From: Saprospiraceae bacterium
GTDB lineage: Bacteria > Bacteroidota > Bacteroidia > Chitinophagales > Saprospiraceae
Reading direction: 5' to 3'
Assembly: GCA_020631355.1 (NCBI GenBank)
Contig: JAHDHL010000012.1
Location: 1-64,000, forward strand
Length of the DNA stretch: 64,000 nt
A program made the translations under genes and the position numbers. The notes beneath the pieces were generated by a model that worked only from the letters and a program-made list of their open reading frames with translations, had not been told where the DNA came from and made no database searches. This document shows positions 50,712 to 59,925 of the stretch, in pieces. Every line of letters begins with the position of its first letter. The first letter of the stretch is position 1.

Positions 50712-51179
50712 ATGAGACAGATTATAATGCTAATGTTTTCCCTAATATTTACGTCCTCCATTATCTTAGCACAGGATAATAAGGCCAATAATATTGATAA
50801 TAGTAATATTGCCTTGCAAGGATACAGTCCGGTATCTTATGCCGATTTGGGATTGGCGCAAAAGGGTGTCAAGACATTCAAGTCAGAGTATGAGAAAGTA
50901 GTGTATTATTTTACTTCCGAAGAACAGAAATCCAAGTTCGATAAGAATCCAGAAAAATACTTACCCAAATATGGCGGATTTTGCGCTTTCGGTATTTATG
51001 CAGGAGCAAAATTCAGAGTGGACCCTAATAAGTTCATCAGTAAGGATGGGGAATATTTCCTTTATCTGAATAATTTGGAATTGGATGCCAAGCAATTATG
51101 GTTGAATGAGAAAAATCACAATAAGTTGGTAAGTGTAGCGGACGAAAACTGGAAAAAATTAAGTCAGACCCACAATTAA
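50712..51179 (+). CDS. exported YHS-domain protein
   Basis: 155 residues. Signal peptide 1-20 (…SSIILAQ). A YHS-type domain covers about 30-110: NIALQGYSPVSYADLG, FKSEYEKVVYYFTSEEQKSKFDKNPEKYLPKYGGFCAFGI. YHS proteins bind metals or are found beside heavy-metal ATPases; the Cys of GGFCAFG is the typical residue. It may be periplasmic. With the SnoaL-like gene it forms a small unit next to the AraC regulator. Confidence 0.85.
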   Translation: MRQIIMLMFSLIFTSSIILAQDNKANNIDNSNIALQGYSPVSYADLGLAQKGVKTFKSEYEKVVYYFTSEEQKSKFDKNPEKYLPKYGGFCAFGIYAGAKFRVDPNKFISKDGEYFLYLNNLELDAKQLWLNEKNHNKLVSVADENWKKLSQTHN

Positions 51180-51205
51180 TAGATTGAATTGGATGATTAT
51201 TTTTT

Positions 51206-51237
51206 AGGCAAGACTACTTGGTAGTTTTGCCTTTTTA
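51206..51237 (+). terminator. rho-independent terminator of the YHS gene
   Basis: A 12-bp stem with one G-T wobble (AGGCAAGACTAC/GTAGTTTTGCCT), loop TTG, then TTTTTAT. Confidence 0.93.
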
Positions 51238-51381
51238 TATTGGAATTATTTAAACTTTTGGAATCAGTTGTCTTGTTGTAAGACAGATAAAATAAATTTA
51301 AATAGCTTCATTAAATCAAATATTGATTCTACACTATTACATGTTTGGATTGAAGTGCAATTATTTTTGTATCTTAATAGT

Positions 51382-52050
51382 ATGATGTATGGAAATATTG
51401 TACGATTTATATTTTTCATAATTATATTATTCCTTAATATAAATGATAGTGCTGCACAATCATTCCAAAAACAAAATGGTTTGTACGCAGGATATGGATT
51501 AGGAATATTGCATGACGAGGGAATTCCCGAGGAATTAAGTGCCAGCCATTCTTTTTCATTTGGATTTAATGTCAATCTGAAAAAAGAAAATTGGATGCAC
51601 GACTTCAGATTGGGTTTCAGTAGAAAAGGCAGCTATAATTCGATAGAGAAACATACCATAAAATTGAGATACCTAGCGTTTCAATATCTGACTGGATTAT
51701 ATTTCGAGAATATTAGAACAAGCGCCCTCCCTGGGATTTATGCTGCAGTTCTTCCTTGGAACAAGCACAAGGCACATGGTACAGGGACCTCTGATTACTT
51801 ATTCAATAGAATGGATTTGGGAGTTACATTCATGATTATGAACCAATCATTAAGAACACGAAAAAATACATGGCCGATTTACATCCAATGCCAGTATGGA
51901 TTAAGAACGGTAACAGATAACGAAATAGGATACACTGCCCTCACAGAAAGATCATCCCAATGGACCCGGAACCTTACGATTCAGTTGGGTGCTGTTTTCT
52001 ATTTTTCAAGCCATTCACCATTGAATTCGTATCCTTTTCCAGAAAGTTGA
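51382..52050 (+). CDS. small outer-membrane beta-barrel protein
   Basis: About 222 residues from ATG 51382 (MMYGNIVRFIFFIIILFLNINDSAAQ, a signal peptide); the longer frame from 51268 would start inside the terminator-proximal gap with an unlikely N-terminus. The mature part alternates amphipathic strands with turns (GLYAGYGLGI, FSFGFNVNL, FRLGFSRKGSY, LRYLAFQYLTGLYF, LTIQLGAVFYFSS), as in PorT-like barrels of 8-10 strands. It has no close functional mark. It is convergent with the response regulator at 52144. Confidence 0.7.
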   Translation: MMYGNIVRFIFFIIILFLNINDSAAQSFQKQNGLYAGYGLGILHDEGIPEELSASHSFSFGFNVNLKKENWMHDFRLGFSRKGSYNSIEKHTIKLRYLAFQYLTGLYFENIRTSALPGIYAAVLPWNKHKAHGTGTSDYLFNRMDLGVTFMIMNQSLRTRKNTWPIYIQCQYGLRTVTDNEIGYTALTERSSQWTRNLTIQLGAVFYFSSHSPLNSYPFPES

Positions 52051-52143
52051 TGGATAGGAGCCATCAGTAATTGTAATGTTCCTAATAAGCTGAGTAGGAG
52101 TAAGGGATTCATTGGCTCATGAATAAAAGTTTGAAATGACGAA

Positions 52144-52830
52144 TCATCCTTGATTCACAAACCGATACCCCACACCTCTTACAGATTGGAAGAATTGAGG
52201 CTCCTTGGGTTCCTTTTCAAAGTATTTCCTGAAAGCGAGAATGAAATTGTCAATCGTTCTCGTGGAAGGGTACACATCATAGCCCCAGACTGCTTGGAGG
52301 ATTTGTTGCCTGCTTACGACCTCATCCTTGCGTTCTGCCAAAAGTTTGAGTAACATGGCTTCCTTTTTCGTTAGCCTAAAGGGCCCTTGGTTTCCGACAG
52401 CCTCATAAGTTGTGAAATTAACCTGATTATCCCCAAAATGAAATATTTCTTCTACCGGACGGCTTTGTTTTTTGCTTCTCTTGATAAGATTGGCCACGCG
52501 TAAAAGCAATTCCTCTAGGTTGAATGGTTTGGTCAGATAATCATCCGCACCACGCTTCAGTCCCTGGATTCTATCCTTGGGAGTATCCTTAGCGGTCAGC
52601 ATGATGATAGGGACCTCACTATTCTTCAATCTTACCTGTTCGCAAATATTGAAACCATCCACCTCGGGTAACATCACGTCGAGTATGAGTAGGTCAAAAT
52701 GCTGTTCATTCGTTAGCTTGATAGCTTCCATGCCATTCCCCGTGGATACCACCTCATAATCCTCCATTTCCAGATTGAGTTTGACAATATCCCTGATGTT
52801 TTCCTCGTCCTCTACTAGTAGAATTCTCAT
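52144..52830 (-). CDS. response regulator, OmpR/PhoB type
   Basis: 228 residues. The receiver domain has the acidic pair E7-D8 (LVEDEE), phosphoacceptor D51 (LLILDVMLPEVDG), T in MLTAKD and K in YLTKPFN. The C-terminal winged helix (about 130-226) has the OmpR/PhoB marks LTKKEAMLLKLLAERKDEVV, RTIDNFILAFRKYFE and SVRGVGYRF. It follows the histidine kinase gene by 12 bases in the same operon and is its cognate regulator. The targets are unknown. Confidence 0.93.
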   Translation of the reverse strand: MRILLVEDEENIRDIVKLNLEMEDYEVVSTGNGMEAIKLTNEQHFDLLILDVMLPEVDGFNICEQVRLKNSEVPIIMLTAKDTPKDRIQGLKRGADDYLTKPFNLEELLLRVANLIKRSKKQSRPVEEIFHFGDNQVNFTTYEAVGNQGPFRLTKKEAMLLKLLAERKDEVVSRQQILQAVWGYDVYPSTRTIDNFILAFRKYFEKEPKEPQFFQSVRGVGYRFVNQG

Positions 52831-52842
52831 GCTGCGTATTAT

Positions 52843-53847
52843 TTAAGATGCCTTGGGCAATTGAATGGTGAAAACGGTTCCCTTGGGTTGGTGGTTACCG
52901 ATACTAATCTTTCCCTGATGGGCCAATACCATCTGTTGTATGATATATAAACCCAATCCGGTTCCTTTGGTTTTTCGGGTATCCTCGTTTCCTATTCTAT
53001 AGAATTTTTCGAAGACCTTTTTCTTTTCGGAATCAGGTATGCCCCAACCGTGGTCCGCAATGGTTAATTCGTCGTATTTGCCTTTTTGGGTGTGTTTGAT
53101 TTGAATGTGTTTTTCTTGGTCGGAATACTTGATGGCATTCTCTATCAGATTGATGAATATGGATACGAGGGATTTGTGGTCAGCAAAGATACTGGCTTGT
53201 TCATCCAAGGATAATTCCAATACCACATCCTTGTGTTTGGTCAATATGTTCTCCCTGATACCGTCGAGTAGGGGATACAGCTCGATGTGCTCCTTATCCA
53301 CCTCGACATTGGTAGTTTCCATCCTAGCGGCAAGCAATAGGTTATTCACCAGGCTTTCCAATCGTTCGGCTTCATTCAGTGCATTACCCGAAAATTTGGC
53401 AATCCTTTCCTGGTCCAATTTCCTTTTGCTGAATGTTTGGAGAATCAACTTGATGGATGCAAGAGGTGATTTCAGTTCATGGGTAATGGAAAGGAGAAAA
53501 TTCCTACTTTGGCGTGCGGCTTCTGTCTGCCTTTGGTATCCGCGATTGATGAACCAAATACCAATAATCAATGACAATGCCAGTACGGAAGCTTCTCCCA
53601 GAATCATACGTTCCTGTTTCTTGTATTTTTCCTTGAGTGCGAGATAATCCAGGTCTTTCTCTAGGATATTCATGTCCAAGGGACTACCATCAACGGATTT
53701 GGTAATTCTCAACAACTCTGTTTTAGCCAGAAATGCATCATTATTCTTGAGATAAAGAAGATAGGACCACCAGGCAAGGGCCAATAACATGTAGCCGATG
53801 ACTACAAAGGAGAGTAACCTTAATCGCTTATTTTTCTTGTTGGCCAA
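52843..53847 (-). CDS. sensor histidine kinase
   Basis: 334 residues. TM1 about 11-33, a short periplasmic loop of about 50 residues (34-81), TM2 about 82-100, then a HisKA domain with H123 in the H-box SITHELKSPLAS and an HATPase domain (N-box NLIENAIKYSD, G1 DHGWGIPDSE, G2 GTGLGLYIIQQ). The small periplasmic loop suggests signal input through a partner protein or the membrane rather than a large ligand domain. Its first 20 bases overlap the 3' end of the CHAT-protein gene upstream, which couples their translation. Confidence 0.9.
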   Translation of the reverse strand: MANKKNKRLRLLSFVVIGYMLLALAWWSYLLYLKNNDAFLAKTELLRITKSVDGSPLDMNILEKDLDYLALKEKYKKQERMILGEASVLALSLIIGIWFINRGYQRQTEAARQSRNFLLSITHELKSPLASIKLILQTFSKRKLDQERIAKFSGNALNEAERLESLVNNLLLAARMETTNVEVDKEHIELYPLLDGIRENILTKHKDVVLELSLDEQASIFADHKSLVSIFINLIENAIKYSDQEKHIQIKHTQKGKYDELTIADHGWGIPDSEKKKVFEKFYRIGNEDTRKTKGTGLGLYIIQQMVLAHQGKISIGNHQPKGTVFTIQLPKAS

Positions 53848-56773
53848 TGATTCCTTTTTTATTCAAGTATACACCCAAAATGATGAACAAAACAAGTGCT
53901 GAAAAGATGTATTGGGCGTACTTTTCGTACCAAGGTTCGTAAGCTATGGGATAATCTGACCCAATGATGACAATGCCCGCCCAGTAAAAGGGGTGCATAA
54001 CGTTGGGGCCACCCTTATCCAGAAACTCCAATTTGGCTTCTCTCAACGCCTTGGACTTATTCTTTCCCTGCTGGAGTTTATGGTAATATTTTACCATGAT
54101 TTCCTTGGTGGGACGGTCACTCATATGCCAGAGGGTACTAACCGTCGATGGACAACCTGCATAGGCGAAACCTCTGGCAAGGCTCATGCTACCTTCTCCC
54201 TTTTTTAGTGAACCTAACCCCGCATTACAGGCACTCAGGGTTACCATATCCAAGTCCAAGGTCATATTGTATAGTTCGTGGGCTGGCAATTCGAATTTAA
54301 CCAATGGATTCTCACTGAATATGAGTTTGGATTGCAAAGGATATTCACTATTGATGGATGTATGTCCGGCAATATGTAATATGGTATGTTCCTTGACCTT
54401 TTCCTTGAAGCTACTGATAGAGGCTGTAGTATCCTTGAGGATGCAGCCGCCCATGCATTCATTGATGAATTTGACTTCTTCCAGTGCGAATGGTAATTCC
54501 TTGAATGTTTCACTGTAATATTCAGGTGCGATTCCAAGGAATTTGGGTTTTCTTCTCTTGGATGGACTGCGGTCTATCAACTGCTGCGCAGAATAATCAT
54601 ATCTGAAAATGTGGTCATGTATCAATCTTGAATAGAATGATGAATCCTTGCCCAGTATCTCAAAGGATAGGTTATTGAGTATTCCGTCAGGAATGATGAT
54701 GAATTTCCTTTCCTGCTGATGTTGTTCATGGATGTGTTCGAATAATAACTCGTACAAGGAAACAGCTGCCTGATTGGAAAAATTCCTTTCCTTATCATAA
54801 AGCGATTCAGTCAGATCAGCTATCAATTGTTCAAGTGTCTCGCGCTTGATGGATTTCTTGATGAATTGGTGTTGCTCCGCATCAATGATAAAAATATAGA
54901 GTTCATCGGATTGGATATGGTATTCAATCAGTGTCTCGGATTTCCTGAGTGCTTTTTTTAGTTGCTCAATATTAATTTTGTTGTTGCTGTATTTCAACTG
55001 ATAATACTTGGGGTGTTTTTCCTCTATATCCAGTAGGTATTCATTGTAATCGGTATGCAATGCCACCAATCTTTCATTGATATCCCTGAGTTCCTCAGCC
55101 TGCAATTCATCTGCATTATTGAGCTGTTCCTTCAGGAAATCCATTTCGGATTTGAGTTCTTTTCCTTTTTGGAATAATGATTCGGATATACCGGTTTTCT
55201 CAATGGCCAGGTATTCATTCAATGCATCAGTAAGGGAAGCTGATTTTGTTTTTTCACTTGCTTGGAATGCATATTGCAGATAGCGCACATCATTGGTCTG
55301 ATGGTACAATTCATAAGAAATCCGGATGATGTGTTCACAAATGGGGTAGAGAGCTTCTGTCAATGCGGATTTGGAACCCTCGAATTGGTACGTAGGTTTG
55401 ATTTGTTGGGATAACGTTTGGGCCTGAATGTAAATCCCCAAAGCTTTTTCCAAAGAAATCGATTCTGTATATTTTCCTAATTGTTCATAGCAGGCTATGA
55501 GGGAGATGGGGTAGATGATGGCTTCATTTGGTGGCAATTCATTGATGTCGAATGCATAATCCCTCCTTAGGTTAGCCTTGATGGCATCAATGAGATAGCG
55601 CTCTCTTTCCTTGGAATCCTCATCATAGAGATTGGATAATGCGATGAAATTATCGGATTCCTTTTCTAGTGGAATGGCGCTTTTTAGGTGGTGCTCCTTG
55701 GACATGAGGAAATATTGTTTCGACTTTTGTCTGGAGGTATTCTTTAGCATACCCAGCTGATAAAAAATCTGAGCCTTGGCATTATTTCGATGGTGTGCAT
55801 GGTTCAATTCGGCAATATCCAACGCTTCCATATACAGTTTTTTGGCCTTTGGGGCATCCGTATGGGAATAGGCATTTGCCATGCCTATCATTTGGCTCAG
55901 GATATTCTTACTATCTTTTTGGGGCGTAACTTCCATAGCCTTTTCGTAATGATGGATGGAAGTCCTGTAATCTCCAATCTTGTAGGATGAATTGGCCAAG
56001 CCCTCATGATAATACTGGGTGAAAGGATGTTTTTCTCCATGTCGTTCCTGAGTACTGCTCAAGGCCATACTGAAGTATTTCTTTGCATTCGCAAAGTCCT
56101 TCTTGATCATTCTGATATCCCCGAGTAAACCCAAACAGCCATAGTCTATTTCCAAATCTGGTTTACTCAAACTATTATTTCGCTTGATGATATCCTTGGC
56201 CAGCGAATCTGCAGTTTCCATTTCATGCAGATAGAAATGGATGTAAGCCATATTGTAGTCACTTGTAATCCGGTCTACCTTGTATCCTCTTTTCTTAACG
56301 AAACTAGCACTAGCTGAATAAAACTCCTTGGCCTTATGGTATTCGCTATTGTATTCATAAGCATAGGCTATCCGGTCAAGGGAAGCCGCTATCCGCTTAC
56401 AAGCAAGGGTCAGTCCCTCATCATTATTCAGATTGAAAAAGAAAAAGACACGTGCGAACAAATGGAGTGAAAGCTGTTCCAAGGCTATGGAAAGTGATTG
56501 AGGATTCTCTTGTTCCTCATATTCGAAATATTGCCGTTCCAATCTGAGGTGAGCCTGTTCCAGTGCAATAGAATCCTTTTCCCAAGTAGTAACTTGAGAC
56601 AGGGTATCAGTTTCATTAGTGCTTGTATCATCGGATTGTCCCTTTGAAAGAACGGGGATTAGGAACAATAGGATACAGACAAGCCATTGTAGTCCGTTAC
56701 TTGGAATGCAGTTCATTGCATTATTAACCTTAGTATTGGAAGATACTGTAATGGTTGTTTGGGTTGTTGCCAT
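53828..56773 (-). CDS. TPR-CHAT protein, exported and membrane-anchored
   Basis: 981 residues. A signal-like hydrophobic segment (about 29-43: QWLVCILLFLIPVL) follows a short N-terminus; ATG 56716 (MNCIPSNG) is an alternative start. About 90-500 are TPR-type helices. The CHAT domain spans about 610-940 and keeps the caspase-like dyad: H804 in LHIAGHTSINSE and C849 in VTLSACNAGLGS, with KGEGSMSLARGFAYAGCPS, STLWHMSD and the final FYWAGIVIIG. A C-terminal transmembrane helix (about 955-970) follows. Signal peptide and C-terminal anchor would put the protease domain outside the cytoplasm. It lies upstream of, and overlaps, the histidine kinase gene. CHAT proteases cleave specific proteins; the target is unknown. 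Confidence 0.85.
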   Translation of the reverse strand: MATTQTTITVSSNTKVNNAMNCIPSNGLQWLVCILLFLIPVLSKGQSDDTSTNETDTLSQVTTWEKDSIALEQAHLRLERQYFEYEEQENPQSLSIALEQLSLHLFARVFFFFNLNNDEGLTLACKRIAASLDRIAYAYEYNSEYHKAKEFYSASASFVKKRGYKVDRITSDYNMAYIHFYLHEMETADSLAKDIIKRNNSLSKPDLEIDYGCLGLLGDIRMIKKDFANAKKYFSMALSSTQERHGEKHPFTQYYHEGLANSSYKIGDYRTSIHHYEKAMEVTPQKDSKNILSQMIGMANAYSHTDAPKAKKLYMEALDIAELNHAHHRNNAKAQIFYQLGMLKNTSRQKSKQYFLMSKEHHLKSAIPLEKESDNFIALSNLYDEDSKERERYLIDAIKANLRRDYAFDINELPPNEAIIYPISLIACYEQLGKYTESISLEKALGIYIQAQTLSQQIKPTYQFEGSKSALTEALYPICEHIIRISYELYHQTNDVRYLQYAFQASEKTKSASLTDALNEYLAIEKTGISESLFQKGKELKSEMDFLKEQLNNADELQAEELRDINERLVALHTDYNEYLLDIEEKHPKYYQLKYSNNKINIEQLKKALRKSETLIEYHIQSDELYIFIIDAEQHQFIKKSIKRETLEQLIADLTESLYDKERNFSNQAAVSLYELLFEHIHEQHQQERKFIIIPDGILNNLSFEILGKDSSFYSRLIHDHIFRYDYSAQQLIDRSPSKRRKPKFLGIAPEYYSETFKELPFALEEVKFINECMGGCILKDTTASISSFKEKVKEHTILHIAGHTSINSEYPLQSKLIFSENPLVKFELPAHELYNMTLDLDMVTLSACNAGLGSLKKGEGSMSLARGFAYAGCPSTVSTLWHMSDRPTKEIMVKYYHKLQQGKNKSKALREAKLEFLDKGGPNVMHPFYWAGIVIIGSDYPIAYEPWYEKYAQYIFSALVLFIILGVYLNKKGIIGQQEK

Positions 56774-56810
56774 AAAAGTATTGCTTCCATTGATAAAACA
56801 GGATATAGTA

Positions 56811-56818
56811 CAAAAATA
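56811..56818 (-). promoter_or_regulatory. possible -7 element of the CHAT-kinase-regulator operon
   Basis: The minus strand reads TATTTTTG, a full match to TAnnTTTG, 38 bases upstream of ATG 56773. No TTG at -33. It supports ATG 56773 as a usable start. Confidence 0.35.
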
Positions 56819-56840
56819 CAGAATATAATCGAGGGGCTAA

Positions 56841-56871
56841 TTGCCATTCATATAAAATTATTGTTTATTTG
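56841..56871 (+). promoter_or_regulatory. promoter of the purple-acid-phosphatase-like gene
   Basis: TTG (56841-56843), 20 bases, then TTTATTTG (56864-56871), one mismatch from TAnnTTTG. The predicted transcript starts near 56878, just before ATG 56894. It supports the shorter start of the gene. Confidence 0.45.
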
Positions 56872-56893
56872 TACATCCAAACCATTCATATCT

Positions 56894-58330
56894 ATGCAGG
56901 TTAGTCGCCTCCTTTTATTCATCCTATTCCTAGGGTATTTTGGAGTGTCTCCATCCGTTTATGCAAAGACGGACAAGTATCGCTGCATGTGGCAGGAAGA
57001 TCCATCTACTTCAATGGTGATTGGTTGGAATCAGGTCAATGGCAAATCTCCCATTCTCTATTTGGATACGATTCCACACGGTAATGATGTGGATGCATAC
57101 AGTGTTTTTTACCAACCGGACAAGACGGTTTGGTACAAGAGAATGAATAATCATTTTGTTAGGCTCAAGGGACTCAGGCCCAATACCGTTTATTATTTCA
57201 TCATCAAGGATTCGAATTCGGAGAGTAGGGTCATGTCATTCAAGACCTTGCCGGAAAAAGACGAGGGCCTTTCCATCATAGCCGGAGGGGATTCCAGGAA
57301 CCATCGGAAATATAGGCAGAATGCAAACAGGATGGTTGCTAAACTTAGACCTCATTTCGTCATGTTCGGAGGTGATATGACAGGCTCTGATGGCGCCACT
57401 TCTTGGAAAAGATGGTTGGATGATTGGCAGTTGAGTATTGGAGAGGATGGCCGTCTGACTCCCATCATAGCTGCTCGGGGTAATCATGAAAGAAGCAACA
57501 GTGTCATTCATAAGATATTCGATGTTCCCAACAAGGATATATACTATGCACTCAGCATGGTTGATGGTCTTTTGAGGGCTTATACCCTCAACTCCATGAT
57601 AGCTCCGGGGGGAAAGCAAAAGGATTGGTTGGAAAAGGATCTGATGGACCATCAGAATGTCCGTTGGAAAATTGCACAATATCATCATCCGATGCGTCCC
57701 CATCATTCAAGAAAGAGTGAGAAATTATCCCAACAAAAATATTGGGCACCATTATTCTATGAATATGAGATGGATTTGGTAGTGGAATGTGATGCGCATG
57801 TTGTCAAGACTACTTATCCCATAAGGCCATCCAAGGAAAAAGGAAGTGATGAGGGTTTCATCAGGGATGACGAGAGGGGTACGGTATATGTCGGTGAGGG
57901 ATGTTGGGGTGCGCCGTTGCGAAGTAACAACGACAATAAGGATTGGACTCGAGCAAGTGGCAGCTTCAATCAGTTCAAATGGATTTTCGTGGATCATGAC
58001 CGAATGGAAATCAGAACTGTCAAGACAGAGAATCCGGACGAAATAACAGGCCTTACGGATGAATCTCGATTCTCGATTCCCAAGGAAATACAAATTTGGT
58101 CACCTCCTACCGGTGATGTCATAGTTCTGGGCCAATCCGGCCCGTATGAGAATGAGGAAACATCATTCGTAGCCGGCCAACAAGTAGCGGAAGCCAGTGT
58201 CATGTCCTTGCCAGAAAATTCAGGTGATACATGGAACAAGCTGTTGATTGCTGGTTTTTTCACCATTCTCATTTTGTTCATGCTACTGCCTTTCCTACCC
58301 AACTTTAAGGGATTTGGTTTGTTGAAATAG
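56894..58330 (+). CDS. purple-acid-phosphatase-like metallophosphoesterase, membrane-anchored
   Basis: About 478 residues from ATG 56894 (MQVSRLLLFILFLGYFGVSPSVYA, a signal peptide); the longer frame from 56759 would overlap the divergent CHAT gene. An N-terminal Fn3-like domain (about 25-115) is typical of purple acid phosphatases. The metal site can be read as AGGDSRNH, MFGGDMTG, ARGNHE, YHHPMRP and ECDAHVVK. The last motif replaces the usual GHxH with DAH, keeping one His. A C-terminal helix (about 455-472) suggests an inner-membrane anchor. It probably hydrolyses phosphate esters outside the cytoplasm. Confidence 0.84.
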   Translation: MQVSRLLLFILFLGYFGVSPSVYAKTDKYRCMWQEDPSTSMVIGWNQVNGKSPILYLDTIPHGNDVDAYSVFYQPDKTVWYKRMNNHFVRLKGLRPNTVYYFIIKDSNSESRVMSFKTLPEKDEGLSIIAGGDSRNHRKYRQNANRMVAKLRPHFVMFGGDMTGSDGATSWKRWLDDWQLSIGEDGRLTPIIAARGNHERSNSVIHKIFDVPNKDIYYALSMVDGLLRAYTLNSMIAPGGKQKDWLEKDLMDHQNVRWKIAQYHHPMRPHHSRKSEKLSQQKYWAPLFYEYEMDLVVECDAHVVKTTYPIRPSKEKGSDEGFIRDDERGTVYVGEGCWGAPLRSNNDNKDWTRASGSFNQFKWIFVDHDRMEIRTVKTENPDEITGLTDESRFSIPKEIQIWSPPTGDVIVLGQSGPYENEETSFVAGQQVAEASVMSLPENSGDTWNKLLIAGFFTILILFMLLPFLPNFKGFGLLK

Positions 58331-58350
58331 TACAACAAAATCACATTGTG

Positions 58351-59001
58351 ATGTCCTTGATAGAAACACTTGAACATAGATTACAACTTTCCCTACCCGG
58401 TAAGGATGCACATGCCAAGATGACCCATTTGGGACGTTTTCCCAATCCTACGATTCCATCGGAACACAAGAAAGCGTCTGTATTGATTTTACTTTATCAA
58501 AAATCGACAGATTGGCATACCGTATTGATGAAACGGACAAGCAGATTCAAGAATGACAAGCACAAAGGGCAAATCAGTTTTCCGGGAGGACAAGCCGAGA
58601 CTTTCGATATCAATAAGGCAGCGACTGCCGTGAGGGAAACAGAGGAGGAAGTCGGGATTCCAGGTACTAATATCAAAGTTTTGGGGGGATTATCCCAGTT
58701 GTATATCCCTGTCAGTAATTTTTTGGTACATCCTTTTGTAGGATATGTTCCTGAAGAACCGAATTTTTCCCTTGATTCCGATGAAGTGGATGAAATCATT
58801 GAGACGCCACTTTCTCTCCTAATGGATGGTGCCATCCAGCAAGAGACAACCATTGATTTGCCTAACGGCTTCCAACTCAAGAATGTACCTTATTTCGATG
58901 TTCATGGTCATGTGGTTTGGGGAGCTACCTCTATGATTATTTCCGAGTTCATCACAGTTTTGGATGATGTGGGGTTCAGTACCCGAATGCCCAAAATATA
59001 G
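58351..59001 (+). CDS. CoA pyrophosphatase, Nudix family
   Basis: 216 residues from ATG 58351. The Nudix box is GGQAETFDINKAATAVRETE followed by EEVGI, with the UPF0035/CoA-pyrophosphatase mark LMKRTSRFKNDKHKGQISFP just before it. It should split coenzyme A or acyl-CoA into 3',5'-ADP and phosphopantetheine. The Nudix Glu residues are complete. It lies 20 bases after the phosphatase gene and 3 bases before the MBL-fold gene. Confidence 0.9.
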   Translation: MSLIETLEHRLQLSLPGKDAHAKMTHLGRFPNPTIPSEHKKASVLILLYQKSTDWHTVLMKRTSRFKNDKHKGQISFPGGQAETFDINKAATAVRETEEEVGIPGTNIKVLGGLSQLYIPVSNFLVHPFVGYVPEEPNFSLDSDEVDEIIETPLSLLMDGAIQQETTIDLPNGFQLKNVPYFDVHGHVVWGATSMIISEFITVLDDVGFSTRMPKI

Positions 59002-59004
59002 AAT

Positions 59005-59868
59005 ATGGAAATAACAACGCGCCATCTTACATCCCCGATAGGTAGTATTACCATTCATGCCATTTGTACCGGATATGTGGCATTAAAAAAGGCAGCCTAC
59101 GAAACGACCCAACCCGGTTTATGGGCTACGGTCAAGGCTTTCAGGAATCCTGATTTTTCGGAATGGATGCCCATTTATGCTTGGTTGATACAACATCCTG
59201 ATGGGAACTTCCTCATTGATACAGGAGAAAATGCGCAAGTGAACGAGGATACATATTTCAAACCCTTAGGTTGGTTGATGAATTATTATTTCACTCAGCA
59301 AATGGGCTTCAGAATCAGTAGGGCAGAGGAGATTGATGTCCAGTTGAAAACATTAGGTCTGGATAAGAATGATATAGATTGGATTTTCCTAACTCACTTG
59401 CATGTGGACCATACGGATGGCCTGATGCATTTCCCTGATACTCCTGTCAAGGTCAACCGATTGGAAATGAAAAAGCAACATGGTGTTTTCCCAAAGCTAT
59501 TTCCCGATCATTTCCATCCAGAACTTTTGGAATTCGATACGACTTATGAAACATTCGGAAAGGCATGTTTCCTAAATGAATCCAAGGATATCATAGCCGT
59601 TCACACACCGGGTCATACATATGGACATAGTTCGGTCCTGATTCGGTTTGATGAGGGATACCTCCTACTAGCGGGTGATGCGATTTATCGTCAGGAGCAG
59701 TTATTCAATCAGCGATATTCAGCAACGGTAGCTAGTAGACAATTGTGCGAATCGACCATTTCCAATATCAAATCCTTTGCATCCAAGCATTCGACTGTCA
59801 TTCTACCATCCCATGATATGGCATCAGGTTCAAGGCTGAAAGCGCTTTCATATCTCCGTTTGGACTGA
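59005..59868 (+). CDS. MBL-fold metallo-hydrolase, AHL-lactonase-like
   Basis: 287 residues. The dinuclear zinc motif is LTHLHVDHTDGL (about 130-141), followed by HTPGHTYGHSSV and LAGDAIY, with a last ligand in ILPSHD. The N-terminus (…WMPIYAWLIQHPDGNFLIDTG) fits the N-acyl homoserine lactonase (AttM/AiiA) subgroup, but lactonase activity cannot be proven from sequence. No signal peptide. It starts 3 bases after the CoA pyrophosphatase gene, in one operon. Confidence 0.87.
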   Translation: MEITTRHLTSPIGSITIHAICTGYVALKKAAYETTQPGLWATVKAFRNPDFSEWMPIYAWLIQHPDGNFLIDTGENAQVNEDTYFKPLGWLMNYYFTQQMGFRISRAEEIDVQLKTLGLDKNDIDWIFLTHLHVDHTDGLMHFPDTPVKVNRLEMKKQHGVFPKLFPDHFHPELLEFDTTYETFGKACFLNESKDIIAVHTPGHTYGHSSVLIRFDEGYLLLAGDAIYRQEQLFNQRYSATVASRQLCESTISNIKSFASKHSTVILPSHDMASGSRLKALSYLRLD

Positions 59869-59925
59869 ACAAAGCCGCAAGGCTCTTGTTAACCCTAGGT
59901 CTGAAATGCTTTAAAATCTTTTGGT

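Noticed and set aside
53828-56773. TPR-CHAT protein as a type III-E CRISPR (Craspase) component or gasdermin protease
   Set aside because: There is no Cas7-11-like gene, no CRISPR array and no gasdermin-like ORF nearby; the protein also has a signal peptide and anchor, unlike those proteases.
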